Part shown: positions 34,301 through 42,156 of the stretch, one piece after another
How positions within the stretch are numbered: position 1 is the stretch's first letter
Layout of the letters: each line of letters starts with the position of its first letter
Origin: Bordetella parapertussis
GTDB taxonomy: Bacteria; Acidobacteriota; Terriglobia; Bryobacterales; Bryobacteraceae
Length of the DNA stretch: 64,000 bases
Assembly (NCBI GenBank): GCA_943328975.2
Contig: CALQCC020000016.1
Location: 31,597 to 95,596, forward strand
Direction: 5' to 3'
The notes under the pieces: generated by a model
The model's input: the letters and a program-made list of their open reading frames with translations, nothing else
Databases searched by the model: none
Told to the model about the DNA's origin: nothing
Translations under genes and position numbers: made by a program

Positions 34301-35005
34301 GCCACCCGCCTGGCCGAATTCAGCCGCGTAGTTGGAGGTCTGAATCGCGACTTCCTGGACGGCGTCGACCGAGGGCTGCACCTGCGCTTGGAACGCGGCG
34401 CCGGCGGTGTTGTTGGTGATGTCCTGACCGTCCAGCTTGATGGCCGCAGTGTTGTTCGGAGCTCCGTTTACACGGATCACCGAGTTGGCCACAAAGCGAA
34501 CACCTGTCTGCAACTGCGCGGCAGCGAGAGGATTACGCACGCCGTGCGAGCTGGCCGTTTGCGCGCCCACGCCCAAGATCGGCAGCGAGTTGAGGCTGGC
34601 GCTGGTGACGTTGGTGGACACTTCGGCGGTTTCCGTCTTCAGCATGGACGCTTCGGCGGTTACGGTCACGGATTCAGCAGCCGAACCGACTTGGAGAACA
34701 ATGTCTTCACGAATGGTGCTGGCGGCTTGCACGCCGAGGTTGGAACGGATGAACGTTTTGAAACCCGGAACGGTGACAGTGAGTGTATAAGTACCAATCG
34801 GCAACTGGCTGAACGAGTAGTTACCCGTTTCGGTAGTTGCGGCTTGATATTGCGCGCCCGTGCCGGTGTTGGCAAGGACGAGCGGTGCACTGGAGACGAC
34901 AGCTCCAGCAGGATCGGATACGGTGCCTGTAATGGTTCCGCGATCGGTCTGAGCAAATAGCGCCAGTGCCGAGGCGAGGAACAGGCTTATGTAACGCAAC
35001 TTCAT
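31358..35005 (-). CDS. Oar-type TonB-dependent outer-membrane receptor
   Basis: The 1215-residue protein has a signal peptide (about 1-18), a carboxypeptidase-regulatory-like beta-sandwich (about 22-105, GTITGTVSDPAGAVV...), a plug-like region, and a very long beta-barrel ending in phenylalanine (LVGRLTF). Barrel segments include FFNFNYEKFRESV, YSIGLQREIFRDLVVEGSY and LDLSMNYTYSKELTLG. Such Oar receptors are greatly expanded in Acidobacteriota and are thought to import polymers or large nutrients. The second ATG is chosen because the GGGGGG ribosome site is seven bases before it but touches the first ATG. Confidence 0.9.
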   Translation of the reverse strand: MKLRYISLFLASALALFAQTDRGTITGTVSDPAGAVVSSAPLVLANTGTGAQYQAATTETGNYSFSQLPIGTYTLTVTVPGFKTFIRSNLGVQAASTIREDIVLQVGSAAESVTVTAEASMLKTETAEVSTNVTSASLNSLPILGVGAQTASSHGVRNPLAAAQLQTGVRFVANSVIRVNGAPNNTAAIKLDGQDITNNTAGAAFQAQVQPSVDAVQEVAIQTSNYAAEFGQAGGGLFNYSTKSGGNQYHGALFDYAVNEAVWAAQPFNKIRPLQRRHTFGGSIGGPIKIPGLYNGKDKTFFNFNYEKFRESVLVNNVTTTVPVSAYRNGNFAGLLSGRYVPNSGNPTTSPTAATTMLDANGNAIPEGGVYDPRTEAVVNGLRVRSLFPGNIIPAARFDASAVKVQNLIPLPNYGGNGLVTNYLNPYQSTRLTPIPSLKLDHSLSDKLKASFYWSTNETKVAMCAQQCASIGLPATIEPTRGTFIESYTLRANVDYTLRPTMLLHLGAGLLSNDFKDDGVTIGYDPAKELGITGGMGGAIGRFPTFTGLNGTGASAAYGGMGQMGPGGQTRSRFLKPTFNASISWIKDNHSYKFGSEVRLEGYPTAPTTSSNGAFAFLQNQTSNSFLNGKALGGTFVGFPYASFLLGRVDTVTLGPTANGRSGRAFYSWFAQDTWKLTRKLTLDYGLRWDAFTAPHEQYGRAPSLDPTLPNANAGGHPGATIFEATCNCTFGKTYKMAYGPRTGLAYQIDSKTVLRAGIGISYSMSPGSLGQTGTGNGRTQQATNTSFGDESMILSNGIPLKPVWPDLRANLFPSAPGTINQDPGVVDQNLGRPARMIQYSIGLQREIFRDLVVEGSYVGNRGNWWMTSSLTNPNLLDPAILKSQYGLDWFGSAADRTILSAQVNSAAAGRFQGRIPYSGFPTTSTVAQSLRLFPQFTNMTVTGSPLGKTWYDSFQMKVTKRYSHGLDLSMNYTYSKELTLGAESDTGGGVINDILNRNNNKQLSSNSRPNWFVLAANYTVQKYFGNKVVNALLADWQIGAVMQYGSGLPIQTPATTTNNNANTLLRGTYSQRVEGQPLFLVKDINCGCYDYGHTQILNPLAWTDPANGTFSPSAAFYNDFRAMRRPSELASIARNFRIKEGITFMVRAEFNNVMNRTIVGTTNTAGFVDPSTNRGAALVQDRATGVYTSGFGTINTLGNVGGQRQGTLVGRLTF

Positions 35006-35110
35006 TAACATTCCCCCCTAAAGGAATTTTCTTGCGACCAGGACCGCCCCAAAAACAGATGCTCCCCCACCGGTTTGCATCTATATATATGTGGCCCAGG
35101 CCCAGGGGCA

Positions 35111-35116
35111 ATTATA
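35111..35116 (-). promoter_or_regulatory. Possible -10 element of the Oar receptor gene
   Basis: A perfect TATAAT on the minus strand lies about 105 bases upstream of the receptor start. Seventeen bases before it only a weak TATTCA could serve as -35. Confidence 0.35.
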
Positions 35117-35169
35117 CATCAAATCGACATGAGTGAATAGGGGGCACTTTCGAGTAGAATGGAAGAAGC

Positions 35170-35246
35170 GGGCGCGTAGCTCAGTTGGTTAGAGCACCTC
35201 GTTTACACCGAGGGGGTCCGGGGTTCGAATCCCTGCGCGCCCACCA
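35170..35246 (+). tRNA. tRNA-Val (anticodon TAC)
   Basis: A complete cloverleaf: acceptor GGGCGCG/CGCGCCC, D arm GCTC...GAGC, anticodon stem CCTCG/CGAGG with loop TTTACAC, T arm CGGGG-TTCGAAT-CCCTG and an encoded CCA end. The anticodon UAC reads GUA and other valine codons. It lies between the Oar receptor gene and a fragment of a second one. Confidence 0.97.
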
Positions 35247-35418
35247 TCCCTTCCTGTTTAACTCCTTGCGATTCTCTGGTTTCCAGTATTCGGCTACCGG
35301 ATTCGGTAACTACGTACCTCCCGGTCCGTGCCGAATTCCCGAACATCTTAAACCGGCACATCTCCTTCTCTGCGACTCTGGCGAATCCGAACACGCCAGT
35401 CACGAATACGAATCCACC

Positions 35419-35514
35419 GGCGCGCTCTCGGCCGGCTTCGGTTTCGTGAACACTTTAAACGGTGCAGGGTCCAGCCCGCGTACCGGTTTGTTGGTGGCTC
35501 GGTTGACCTTCTAA
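35419..35514 (+). pseudogene. C-terminal remnant of an Oar-type receptor gene
   Basis: The last 31 codons before the TAA at 35512 read GALSAGFGFVNTLNGAG... and end GLLVARLTF. This closely resembles the C-terminus of the intact Oar receptor nearby (SGFGTINTLGNVGG..., LVGRLTF), including the terminal phenylalanine of outer-membrane barrels. Upstream sequence in this frame shows no receptor features and runs into the tRNA, so only the 3' end survives. It is on the opposite strand from the intact gene. Confidence 0.6.
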
Positions 35515-35564
35515 TCTGAGACGTCTGTCCGCTGGCTTACGTGCGCGGTTCAGTGCTCGACTTT

Positions 35565-35600
35565 CCGGCCTTTCGCAGTACGCGGGAGGCCGGTTTTGCT
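35565..35600 (+). terminator. Terminator-like hairpin after the Oar remnant
   Basis: CCGGCCT (35565-35571) pairs with AGGCCGG (35587-35593), followed by TTTTGCTTT. It may be the retained terminator of the lost receptor gene. Confidence 0.6.
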
Positions 35601-35608
35601 TTGGGCAG

Positions 35609-35636
35609 GGTGGTCAGACTACGCCGTTCGACCACC
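35609..35636. promoter_or_regulatory. Inverted repeat beside the IorA-like promoter
   Basis: GGTGGTC and GACCACC are separated by 14 bases and end directly at the predicted -35 hexamer. The spacing and position would suit a dimeric regulator, but none is identified nearby. Confidence 0.35.
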
Positions 35637-35664
35637 TTGACACCGGTCGGATGGCGGTGATACT
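35637..35664 (+). promoter_or_regulatory. Possible promoter of the IorAB-type operon
   Basis: A perfect TTGACA (35637-35642), a 16-base spacer and GATACT (35659-35664, four of six consensus positions) lie about 75 bases before the (2Fe-2S) subunit gene. Confidence 0.45.
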
Positions 35665-35740
35665 CTGGACCGGGCTGGGAGCAGGTCTGCGCTCGGCCAC
35701 AAGTTTCAGTAGTTCAATTTTTCTCCGAGGAGTTGACGTC

Positions 35741-36232
35741 ATGCCCTATACCCTAACGGTCAACGGCCAGTCCAAAACCGTCGACGTACCCGCAGATACC
35801 CCGTTGCTGTGGGTGTTGCGCGACGTCCTTGATATGAAAGGCACCAAGTTCGGCTGCGGCATCGCGCAGTGCGGCGCTTGCACGGTCCATGTAAATGGGA
35901 CGGCGACGCGTTCGTGCGTAACGCCGATCTCGACCGCCTCGGGGAAGGCGATCACCACGATCGAAGGACTTTCGGCGGATGGTTCGCATCCGGTGCAGCG
36001 CGCATGGCTGCAAGTAGACGTTCCGCAGTGCGGCTATTGCCAGGCTGGGCAGATGATGTCCGCGTCGGCCCTGTTGGCCAAGACACCGAAGCCGAGCAGC
36101 GCGCAAATTGACACGGCGATGAACGGCAATCTATGCCGTTGCGGCACGTATCTTCGTATTCGCCAAGCGATTCAGTTGGCAGCAACCCTCAGCAGCAGCC
36201 CCACCAGTGGCGCCGGTAACGCGGCACTCTAA
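35741..36232 (+). CDS. (2Fe-2S) subunit of an IorAB-type molybdenum dehydrogenase
   Basis: The 163-residue protein has the plant-type ferredoxin motif [21 protein letters not shown] and a downstream cysteine (SCVTP). The second cluster domain carries [10 protein letters not shown] and NLCRCGTY. These features define the small subunit of xanthine-oxidase-family enzymes such as isoquinoline 1-oxidoreductase alpha. It carries electrons from the Mo site to an acceptor. There is no separate FAD subunit gene, as in the two-subunit IorAB type. GAGGAG precedes the ATG at 35741. Confidence 0.92.
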   Translation: MPYTLTVNGQSKTVDVPADTPLLWVLRDVLDMKGTKFGCGIAQCGACTVHVNGTATRSCVTPISTASGKAITTIEGLSADGSHPVQRAWLQVDVPQCGYCQAGQMMSASALLAKTPKPSSAQIDTAMNGNLCRCGTYLRIRQAIQLAATLSSSPTSGAGNAAL

Positions 36233-36249
36233 AGGAAAAGGAGACTATC

Positions 36250-38589
36250 ATGAAAAATCAAATTCAACTCGATCGCCGCTCCTTTTTACGCGTAAGCTCG
36301 CTGGCCGGTGGCGGCATCATGCTGGGTCTGGCGACCCTGCCGGAAGCCGATGCACAAGGTCCGGGTGGACCGGGCGGAGCCAAGGGCCCTGCCAACAACA
36401 CGACCAATCCGAATAACTTTATTAAGATCGCCTCCGATGGCACGATCACCATCATCGCGAAGAACCCCGACGTCGGTCAGGGCATCCGCACGATGTTGCC
36501 GATGCTGATCGCCGAAGAACTGGACGCGGATTGGAGCACTCTCAAGATTGAGATGACCGATCTGGATGCCACCAAGTACGCGGGCCAGATTGCCGGTGGC
36601 AGCACCGCGACTCCGACGAACTGGGTTCCGATGCGTCAGGTTGGTGCGTTGGGCCGTGCGCTCATCGTAACCGCCGCCGCGCAGACTTGGGGCGTTCCGG
36701 AAGCTCAGGTCACCACTGAATTGAGCAAGGTGTATCACCGTGCCTCCAATCGCAGTGGCACCTACGGCGAATTTGCCGCGAAGGCCGCGACCTTGCCGTT
36801 GCCGGCCGTCGCCGACGTGAAGTTGAAGGACGCGAGCCAGTACAAGATCATCGGCCAACGGCACACGCCGAAGGAACTCCCTGCAATCCTGCAAGGCAAG
36901 CCGATTTTCGGTATCGACCAGAAGCTCCCGGGCATGCTGCATGCCGTGTACGAAAAGGGTCCTTCGTTCTGGGCCCAGGCGGGCGCGAACAACCTCGACG
37001 ACATCAAGAAGATGCCGGGTGTGAAGCACGCCTTCGTCGTGACTCGTCCGGAGCACACCGCAAACGTCATCAATGGCGACACGGCGGGCCTGCAACCTGG
37101 CATCGCTATCGTAGCTGACTATTGGTTCCAAGCCAACAACGCTCGCAAGGCGCTGAAGGTCACCTGGAACGAGGTCCCCAAGTTCAGCGGAGCGAACCAC
37201 ACCAGCACCGCCTACGCGACCAACGCCGCGGCGATCGTGAAGGAAGAACCGCACGATGTGACGCGCAATGATGGCGACGTGGTGAAGTCGTTTGCGGATT
37301 TGAAGACCAACGGCGGCAAGATCGTCTCGGCCAACTATTCGTACCCGATGATTTCGCACGCTCCGCTGGAGCCGCAGAATTGCACCGCGCACTATCATGA
37401 CGGCAAGCTGGAATTGTGGTCGAACAGCCAGATTCCGCAGGGCGGCCTCACTCTTGCGGCACAGTCCGCTGAATTGCAACCCGCGCAAGTCACGCTGCAC
37501 ATGGTTCGCGGTGGAGGTGGCTTCGGCCGCCGTCTGACCAACGACTATTGCGCTGAAGCGGGCTACATTGCCAAGCAGGTCGGCGTCCCAGTGAAATTGT
37601 TGTGGACGCGCGAAGACGATATGCAGAACGACTACTTCCGTCCGGGCGGCTTCCAATTCCTCACTGGTGGCGTCGACAAGACGGGCAAGCTGGTCGCTTG
37701 GCAGAACAAGTTCGCCTCCTACGGGCAGAAGAACGATCCGAACGCAGCGCCGCCGGCGAATGCCAAGGGCAAGGGCCCGGCTCCGCGCATCACGATCGTG
37801 GGTTCGGCCGCATTGGGCGGAACCGAATGGCCGCAGCCGTTCGTCGAAAACTACGCGCTCCACACCTACGTGCAACCGCTCGCGGTACGCACGGGTGCGC
37901 TCCGCGCACCGGGCAGCAACGCATTTGCGTTCGTCATTCAAAGCTTTGTCGATGAGCTTGCTCATGCGGCGGGCAAAGACCCGGTGCAATTCCGCCTGGA
38001 CATCCTGGCGAATCCGAAAGCACCGGCTCCTCTCGCTGGGGCCCCCGGCTTCGGTGGTGGTGGTTTCAACGCGGAACGCGCCGCGGGCGTGGTTCGCAAG
38101 GTGGCTGAGATGTCCAACTGGGGCAAAACGAAGCTGCCGAAGGGCCAAGGCATGGGCGTGGCGTTCCACTGGAGCCACAACGGCTACTTTGCCGAAGTGG
38201 CGCACGTAACGGTCAACAACAAGAAACTTAAAGTCAACAAGGTTTGGACCGCGGCTGACGTAGGCTCCACTATCATCAATCCTTCCGCTGCCGAGAACAT
38301 GTGCCAGGGCGCCATTGTCGACGGTATGGGGGCGATGATGGGCCAGGAGATCACGTTGGTCAACGGTCGGGTGCAACAGAAGAACTTTGATACGCACCCG
38401 CTGCTTCGCATGGCCGCCGCTCCTGCGGCGATCGAAATCGCTTGGGTCAAGAGCAACAATAGCCCGACCGGTCTCGGCGAGCCGTCCTTGCCGCCAGTCA
38501 TACCGGCTATTGCCAACGCCATCTTCGCAGCCACGGGCGACCGCGTCCGTGACCTGCCGATCAGGAAGTCTGGTTATAGCTGGGCGTAG
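36250..38589 (+). CDS. Molybdopterin-binding subunit of an IorAB-type dehydrogenase, Tat-exported
   Basis: The 779-residue large subunit of the xanthine dehydrogenase/aldehyde oxidase family has a Tat signal (DRRSFLRVSS, then a hydrophobic stretch ending ADA). It has family motifs VRGGGGFGRRL, GALRAPGSNAFAF and the near-terminal GLGEPSLPPVIPAIANAIF with the catalytic glutamate. It follows the iron-sulfur subunit by 17 bases. The complex would be folded in the cytoplasm and exported by Tat to the periplasm. Such enzymes oxidise N-heterocycles or aldehydes, but the substrate cannot be told from the sequence. Confidence 0.92.
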   Translation: MKNQIQLDRRSFLRVSSLAGGGIMLGLATLPEADAQGPGGPGGAKGPANNTTNPNNFIKIASDGTITIIAKNPDVGQGIRTMLPMLIAEELDADWSTLKIEMTDLDATKYAGQIAGGSTATPTNWVPMRQVGALGRALIVTAAAQTWGVPEAQVTTELSKVYHRASNRSGTYGEFAAKAATLPLPAVADVKLKDASQYKIIGQRHTPKELPAILQGKPIFGIDQKLPGMLHAVYEKGPSFWAQAGANNLDDIKKMPGVKHAFVVTRPEHTANVINGDTAGLQPGIAIVADYWFQANNARKALKVTWNEVPKFSGANHTSTAYATNAAAIVKEEPHDVTRNDGDVVKSFADLKTNGGKIVSANYSYPMISHAPLEPQNCTAHYHDGKLELWSNSQIPQGGLTLAAQSAELQPAQVTLHMVRGGGGFGRRLTNDYCAEAGYIAKQVGVPVKLLWTREDDMQNDYFRPGGFQFLTGGVDKTGKLVAWQNKFASYGQKNDPNAAPPANAKGKGPAPRITIVGSAALGGTEWPQPFVENYALHTYVQPLAVRTGALRAPGSNAFAFVIQSFVDELAHAAGKDPVQFRLDILANPKAPAPLAGAPGFGGGGFNAERAAGVVRKVAEMSNWGKTKLPKGQGMGVAFHWSHNGYFAEVAHVTVNNKKLKVNKVWTAADVGSTIINPSAAENMCQGAIVDGMGAMMGQEITLVNGRVQQKNFDTHPLLRMAAAPAAIEIAWVKSNNSPTGLGEPSLPPVIPAIANAIFAATGDRVRDLPIRKSGYSWA

Positions 38590-38610
38590 TTTTTCCGAAG
38601 TAGATTCATA

Positions 38611-38645
38611 GGGGTGGGCCGAAAGGCTCACCCCATTTTCTTGAT
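38611..38645 (+). terminator. Terminator after the molybdopterin subunit gene
   Basis: GGGGTGGGCC-GAAA-GGCTCACCCC forms a strong GNRA-capped hairpin followed by ATTTTCTT. It sits 21 bases after the stop codon. Confidence 0.85.
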
Positions 38646-38691
38646 CTATTTTCGGTCGGGTGAAATTGCTAAGGATGTTAAAGGACCAACA

Positions 38692-39234
38692 ATGAAGATA
38701 CCCACTCGTTTACACCATACCGCCTACGTGACGCGTGACATGGAAGCGACGCGCCATTTTTACGAAGACATCATTGGGATGCCGCTGATCGCGACTTGGA
38801 GCGAAGCCGACGAACTCTTCGGCAAGATGCGTGTCTATTGCCATTGCTTCTTCGGCATCGAAGACGGCGGAGCACTGGCCTTCTTCCAATTCGCCGACGC
38901 GGATGACGCCGCTGAGTTCGGTCCGAAAATGCCGGGCTCGCCGTTTCACCACATTGCGTTGAACGTCGACACGAAGCTGCAGGCCGAGGTGGAACAGCGG
39001 CTCAAGGATAACGGCTTCAAGGAGCCCCAGTACTACATTCTGGAGCACGGGTATTGCCGGTCCATCTATGTGACTGACCCCAACGGGATGATCCTGGAAC
39101 TGTGCGCCGATGAAGCCAGCTTGGCGGCTGGCAACGAGGCGCGTAAGGCGAGCGCCCATGACGTCCTGAAGCGTTGGCTCGCGGGCGACCACAAGTCGAA
39201 CAATACCTACCGCCCTGAAGGTTCGCACGTCTAG
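38692..39234 (+). CDS. VOC-family (glyoxalase/dioxygenase-like) protein, copy 1
   Basis: The 180-residue protein has the paired beta-alpha-beta-beta-beta modules of the VOC superfamily. Likely metal ligands are the histidines in RLHHTAYVTRDME (8-9) and SPFHHIALNVD and the glutamate in GMILEL. The family includes glyoxalase I, ring-cleaving dioxygenases and resistance proteins. The ATG at 38692 has AAAGGA seven bases upstream. The next gene is a close paralogue sharing its first 32 residues exactly, so this is a recent tandem duplication. Confidence 0.87.
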   Translation: MKIPTRLHHTAYVTRDMEATRHFYEDIIGMPLIATWSEADELFGKMRVYCHCFFGIEDGGALAFFQFADADDAAEFGPKMPGSPFHHIALNVDTKLQAEVEQRLKDNGFKEPQYYILEHGYCRSIYVTDPNGMILELCADEASLAAGNEARKASAHDVLKRWLAGDHKSNNTYRPEGSHV

Positions 39235-39266
39235 AGATATACCTCCGTAGATTCGCGCACTTAATC

Positions 39267-39302
39267 GGGGTTGGGTCAAACGGCCCAACCCCATTTTCTT
39301 TG
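39267..39302 (+). terminator. Terminator between the two VOC genes
   Basis: GGGGTTGGG and CCCAACCCC form a stem followed by ATTTTCTTTG. Its layout and flanking sequence resemble the terminator at 38611, suggesting the duplicated unit was 'terminator plus VOC gene'. Confidence 0.85.
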
Positions 39303-39375
39303 TCTGCGGGAAATCGCGGAAAAGGGCAAAGAATCGCGCTGTTTTCCTGGTACTTCGCGTGCATGCATCCGGCGC

Positions 39376-39921
39376 ATGAAGATTCCTACGCGTCTGCACC
39401 ACACCGCCTATGTAACCCGCGACATGGAGGCCACGCGGCACTTCTACGAAGACATCATCGGCATGCCGCTCGTGGCCACCTGGTGCGAGTCCGACGAGCT
39501 TTTCGGCAAGCTCCGCACCTACTGCCACTGCTTCTTTGGCCTGGATGATGGGAGCGCGCTGGCGTTCTTCCAATTCGCCGATCGCGAGGATGCGGACCAG
39601 TTCGGCCCCACGATTCCGGCGTCGCCGTTCCATCACATCGCCGTCAACGTGGACCCGAAGCTGCAACTGCAGGTCGAGGAACGCCTGCGTGCGGCTGGGT
39701 ATAAGGAGCCGCAGTTTTACGTCCTGGAACACGGCTATTGCCGGTCGATTTACGCGACCGATCCGAACGGCATGATCCTGGAGCTATGCGCCGATGCGCC
39801 CGAAGTGGCGGCGGGCAACGAGGCTCGGCGGGTGAGTGCGCATGCGGATTTGAAGAGGTGGCTGGGCGGGGATCACCACTCCAATAACACGTATCGCTAC
39901 GAGGCCAACCATCACGCGTGA
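39376..39921 (+). CDS. VOC-family (glyoxalase/dioxygenase-like) protein, copy 2
   Basis: The 181-residue paralogue of the preceding protein keeps all likely metal ligands (RLHHTAYV, SPFHHIAVNVD, GMILELCAD) and the C-terminal GDH.SNNTYR motif. Differences are scattered, so both copies look functional. The open frame extends upstream into the terminator, but the ATG at 39376 matches the start of copy 1. No strong ribosome site is seen. Its substrate may relate to products of the upstream molybdenum enzyme; this is inferred from position only. Confidence 0.85.
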   Translation: MKIPTRLHHTAYVTRDMEATRHFYEDIIGMPLVATWCESDELFGKLRTYCHCFFGLDDGSALAFFQFADREDADQFGPTIPASPFHHIAVNVDPKLQLQVEERLRAAGYKEPQFYVLEHGYCRSIYATDPNGMILELCADAPEVAAGNEARRVSAHADLKRWLGGDHHSNNTYRYEANHHA

Positions 39922-39929
39922 GGACGAGT

Positions 39930-41003
39930 CTACTTCAGCACGCGGATACGGTGGGCTTCGCTGTCGGCGACGTAGAGTACTCCGTTGGCGAAGAGCACTC
40001 CGTGTGGACGATTTAGGCCGCACTGGAGTGGGTCACCGTCCGCTCCGTCGCCGAGTTTGCCGGTTCCGAGCACGGTCGTGATGATACCAGTTTTGAGGTC
40101 CACTTTACGGATGGCGTGGCTTTCCGTATCGGCGATGTAGAGGCTGTCGCCCGGTCCGTATGCGAGTCCCTTGGGGCCGGCCAAGCGAGCCGCGTTGCCG
40201 GTGGCTGAGCCCCCGAAGGTCGCGTTGAGTGCGGGTCCGGCATCGCCGGTGAATCCCAGTTGTCCGGTGCCTGCGACGCGCTTGTAGGTTTTCGTCGCGG
40301 CATCGATGCGCAGGATCGAGTTACCTTCGCGCAGGGCTAGATACAGGTCGCCGGCGGGGGACACGATAAACGTCCTTGGACCGGTTACTGGGGTCCCCGC
40401 TACGCTAGACCCATCCGGGGTCGGCTTCGTCTCGCCAGTGCCCGCCCAGGCCTCAATAATGCCGGTATCCAGATGCAGGCGGCGGATGCGATGGTTGCCG
40501 ATGTCGCAGATCAGCATGGTGCCGTCGCGGTCCAGGAAAATGCTGTGCGGCTGGTTCAGCACGGCCATGGTTCCCGGTCCGCCGTCGCCGGAGAAGCCCG
40601 CCTTGCCGGTGCCTGCGACCGTGGAGATGATGCCGGTCTTCATGTTGACCTTGCGGATGACGTTGTTGTCGCGCTCGGCGAAATAGAGGTCGCCGTTTTT
40701 GTCGAAGAGGATCTCGTGCGGAGCGGCGATGGTCGCTTCGGTGGCGGGCCCGCCGTCGCCGGTGTAGCCGCGCTGGCCGGTGCCTGCGATGGTCGTCATC
40801 TTCTTCGTGGTCAGGTCCAGGCGGCGGATGCGCTGGTTGCCGAGGTCGCAGAAGTACAACGCTCCGTCGGGACCGATGGTCATGCCGTAGGGATTATTTA
40901 CTTGTGTGTCGGAGAATCCGGCCACACCCGTGCCAACCAGGGTGGAAACGGAAGCAGCGGACAAGGCTGTCGCCAAGGCGAGAAGCGCGGCAAAAATCTT
41001 CAT
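39930..41003 (-). CDS. Secreted NHL-repeat beta-propeller protein
   Basis: The 357-residue protein has a signal peptide (about 1-17, ATALSAA) and at least five NHL blades of a regular type: VAGTGKAGFSGDGGPGTMA, IAGTGQRGYTGDGGPATEA and VAGTGQLGFTGDAGPALNA. These alternate with LYFAERDNNVIRKVN-type strands. The repeated 'aGTG..G..GDGGPA..A' motif is common in Acidobacteriota secreted propellers. No catalytic site is evident, so a binding or scaffolding role is likely. The first 17 codons of the longer frame are excluded because the signal peptide starts at 41003. Confidence 0.8.
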   Translation of the reverse strand: MKIFAALLALATALSAASVSTLVGTGVAGFSDTQVNNPYGMTIGPDGALYFCDLGNQRIRRLDLTTKKMTTIAGTGQRGYTGDGGPATEATIAAPHEILFDKNGDLYFAERDNNVIRKVNMKTGIISTVAGTGKAGFSGDGGPGTMAVLNQPHSIFLDRDGTMLICDIGNHRIRRLHLDTGIIEAWAGTGETKPTPDGSSVAGTPVTGPRTFIVSPAGDLYLALREGNSILRIDAATKTYKRVAGTGQLGFTGDAGPALNATFGGSATGNAARLAGPKGLAYGPGDSLYIADTESHAIRKVDLKTGIITTVLGTGKLGDGADGDPLQCGLNRPHGVLFANGVLYVADSEAHRIRVLK

Positions 41004-41022
41004 GGATACTACTCTAGCCGAA

Positions 41023-41340
41023 CTACTGGGGCTGTTGCGGAGCCCGCAGGCCACACCATTCCTCGCACAGCAGAATGGAGTTGGGCGGGTTGTTCAGCAT
41101 GTACTTCAGGTTGGCGACGCCCAGCAGGCGTTCCGGTTCCGCAGGCAGCCGGTCGCGCAAGGTGGAGATATCCTGCGATGTCTCATATTGCACACCGCCG
41201 ACCGAGTAGCTGTAGAAAAGCGTGGCTTCGTCGAACCCGGTGATGTAGGCCTCGCCCAGGCGGCCGCGTTGATAGATTTCCAGCCGACGCCGGCGTTCCC
41301 GTTTCGCAGCGTTCTCAAAGAAGCGGAGGAGGATCTTCAT
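41023..41340 (-). CDS. Small protein of unknown function coupled to transaldolase
   Basis: The 105-residue protein has a basic N-terminal helix (FFENAAKRERRRRLEIYQRG), then beta-rich sequence (GFDEATLFYSYSVGGVQYETSQ) and a C-terminal segment NPPNSILLCEEWCGL with two cysteines. The YSYSVGGVQYE stretch resembles DUF3592-type domains, but the match is weak. The ATG is two bases after the transaldolase stop, with AGGAGGA in front, so the two are co-translated. Function unknown. Confidence 0.65.
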   Translation of the reverse strand: MKILLRFFENAAKRERRRRLEIYQRGRLGEAYITGFDEATLFYSYSVGGVQYETSQDISTLRDRLPAEPERLLGVANLKYMLNNPPNSILLCEEWCGLRAPQQPQ

Positions 41341-41342
41341 CC

Positions 41343-42008
41343 TTAACGGGCAGCAGGTACGTCTTTGTTGAATGCCTTGGCGTAGTCCTTGAGGAACTGC
41401 TCCAAGCCGCGATCGGTCAGGGGGTGGTCGAACAGCGAGTTCATGACCTTGAACGGCATGGTGCCGACGTGGGCTCCGGCCTTGGCCGAATCGATGACGT
41501 GGTTGACGCTGCGCAGAGAGGCGGCGAGTACTTGCGTCGAGAAGCCATAGTTCTTGTAGATGGTGCAGATGTCGCGGATCAGGGCCATGCCGTCCCACCC
41601 GGTGTCGTCCACTCGGCCGACGAAGGGGCTGATGAAGTAGGCTCCGGCCTTGGCCGCGAGCAGCGCTTGTCCAGCGGAGAAACACAGCGTGACGTTTACG
41701 CGGATGCCTTCCTTGCTCAGGATGGAGCAGGCTCGGATGCCATCACGGGTTAGCGGCACCTTCACGACGATGTTCTTGTGGATGGCGGCCAACGGGCGGC
41801 CTTCCTTGAGCATGCCTTCGGTGTCGGTCGCGACGACTTCGGCGCTGATGTCGCCGTCGACAATTTCCGTGATCTGGCGGATCTGTTCGGCGATGGGGAT
41901 GCCTTCCTTGGCGATCAGGGAAGGGTTGGTGGTGCAGCCGTCGAGGATGCCCCAGCTGGCTCCGGCTTTCAGTTCTTCTAGATTGGCAGTGTCGAGAAAG
42001 AATCGCAT
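41343..42008 (-). CDS. Transaldolase of the fructose-6-phosphate aldolase (FSA) type
   Basis: The 221-residue TIM-barrel enzyme starts MRFFLDTANLEELK and has the DGCTTNPSLIAKEG motif, the Schiff-base lysine in NIVVKVPLT, the NVTLCFSAGQALLAAKAGA segment and ISPFVGRVDD. This is the short transaldolase/FSA class, which transfers dihydroxyacetone units in the pentose phosphate pathway or cleaves fructose 6-phosphate. AGGAG six bases before the ATG at 42008 fixes the start. It is divergent from the glycosyltransferase gene. Confidence 0.92.
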   Translation of the reverse strand: MRFFLDTANLEELKAGASWGILDGCTTNPSLIAKEGIPIAEQIRQITEIVDGDISAEVVATDTEGMLKEGRPLAAIHKNIVVKVPLTRDGIRACSILSKEGIRVNVTLCFSAGQALLAAKAGAYFISPFVGRVDDTGWDGMALIRDICTIYKNYGFSTQVLAASLRSVNHVIDSAKAGAHVGTMPFKVMNSLFDHPLTDRGLEQFLKDYAKAFNKDVPAAR

Positions 42009-42156
42009 GTAAGCTCCTGGCGCGGGCGCCTGCTCGGCTCGACGAAGGTCCGGCAAGGGCGCTTGGCGGCGCATCGGCCAGCCGCGTCCACCCGCAGCTA
42101 AAGTATAGCATCGGCTGGAGAAATTGCGATATAATGACGATGAGTTCCTGTAACGG

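Noticed and set aside
36286..38631. A 781-codon open frame on the minus strand opposite the molybdopterin subunit gene
   Set aside because: It is the antisense shadow of a long GC-rich gene; its product is rich in Arg/His/Val with no family motif, while the plus strand has clear catalytic motifs and a Tat signal.
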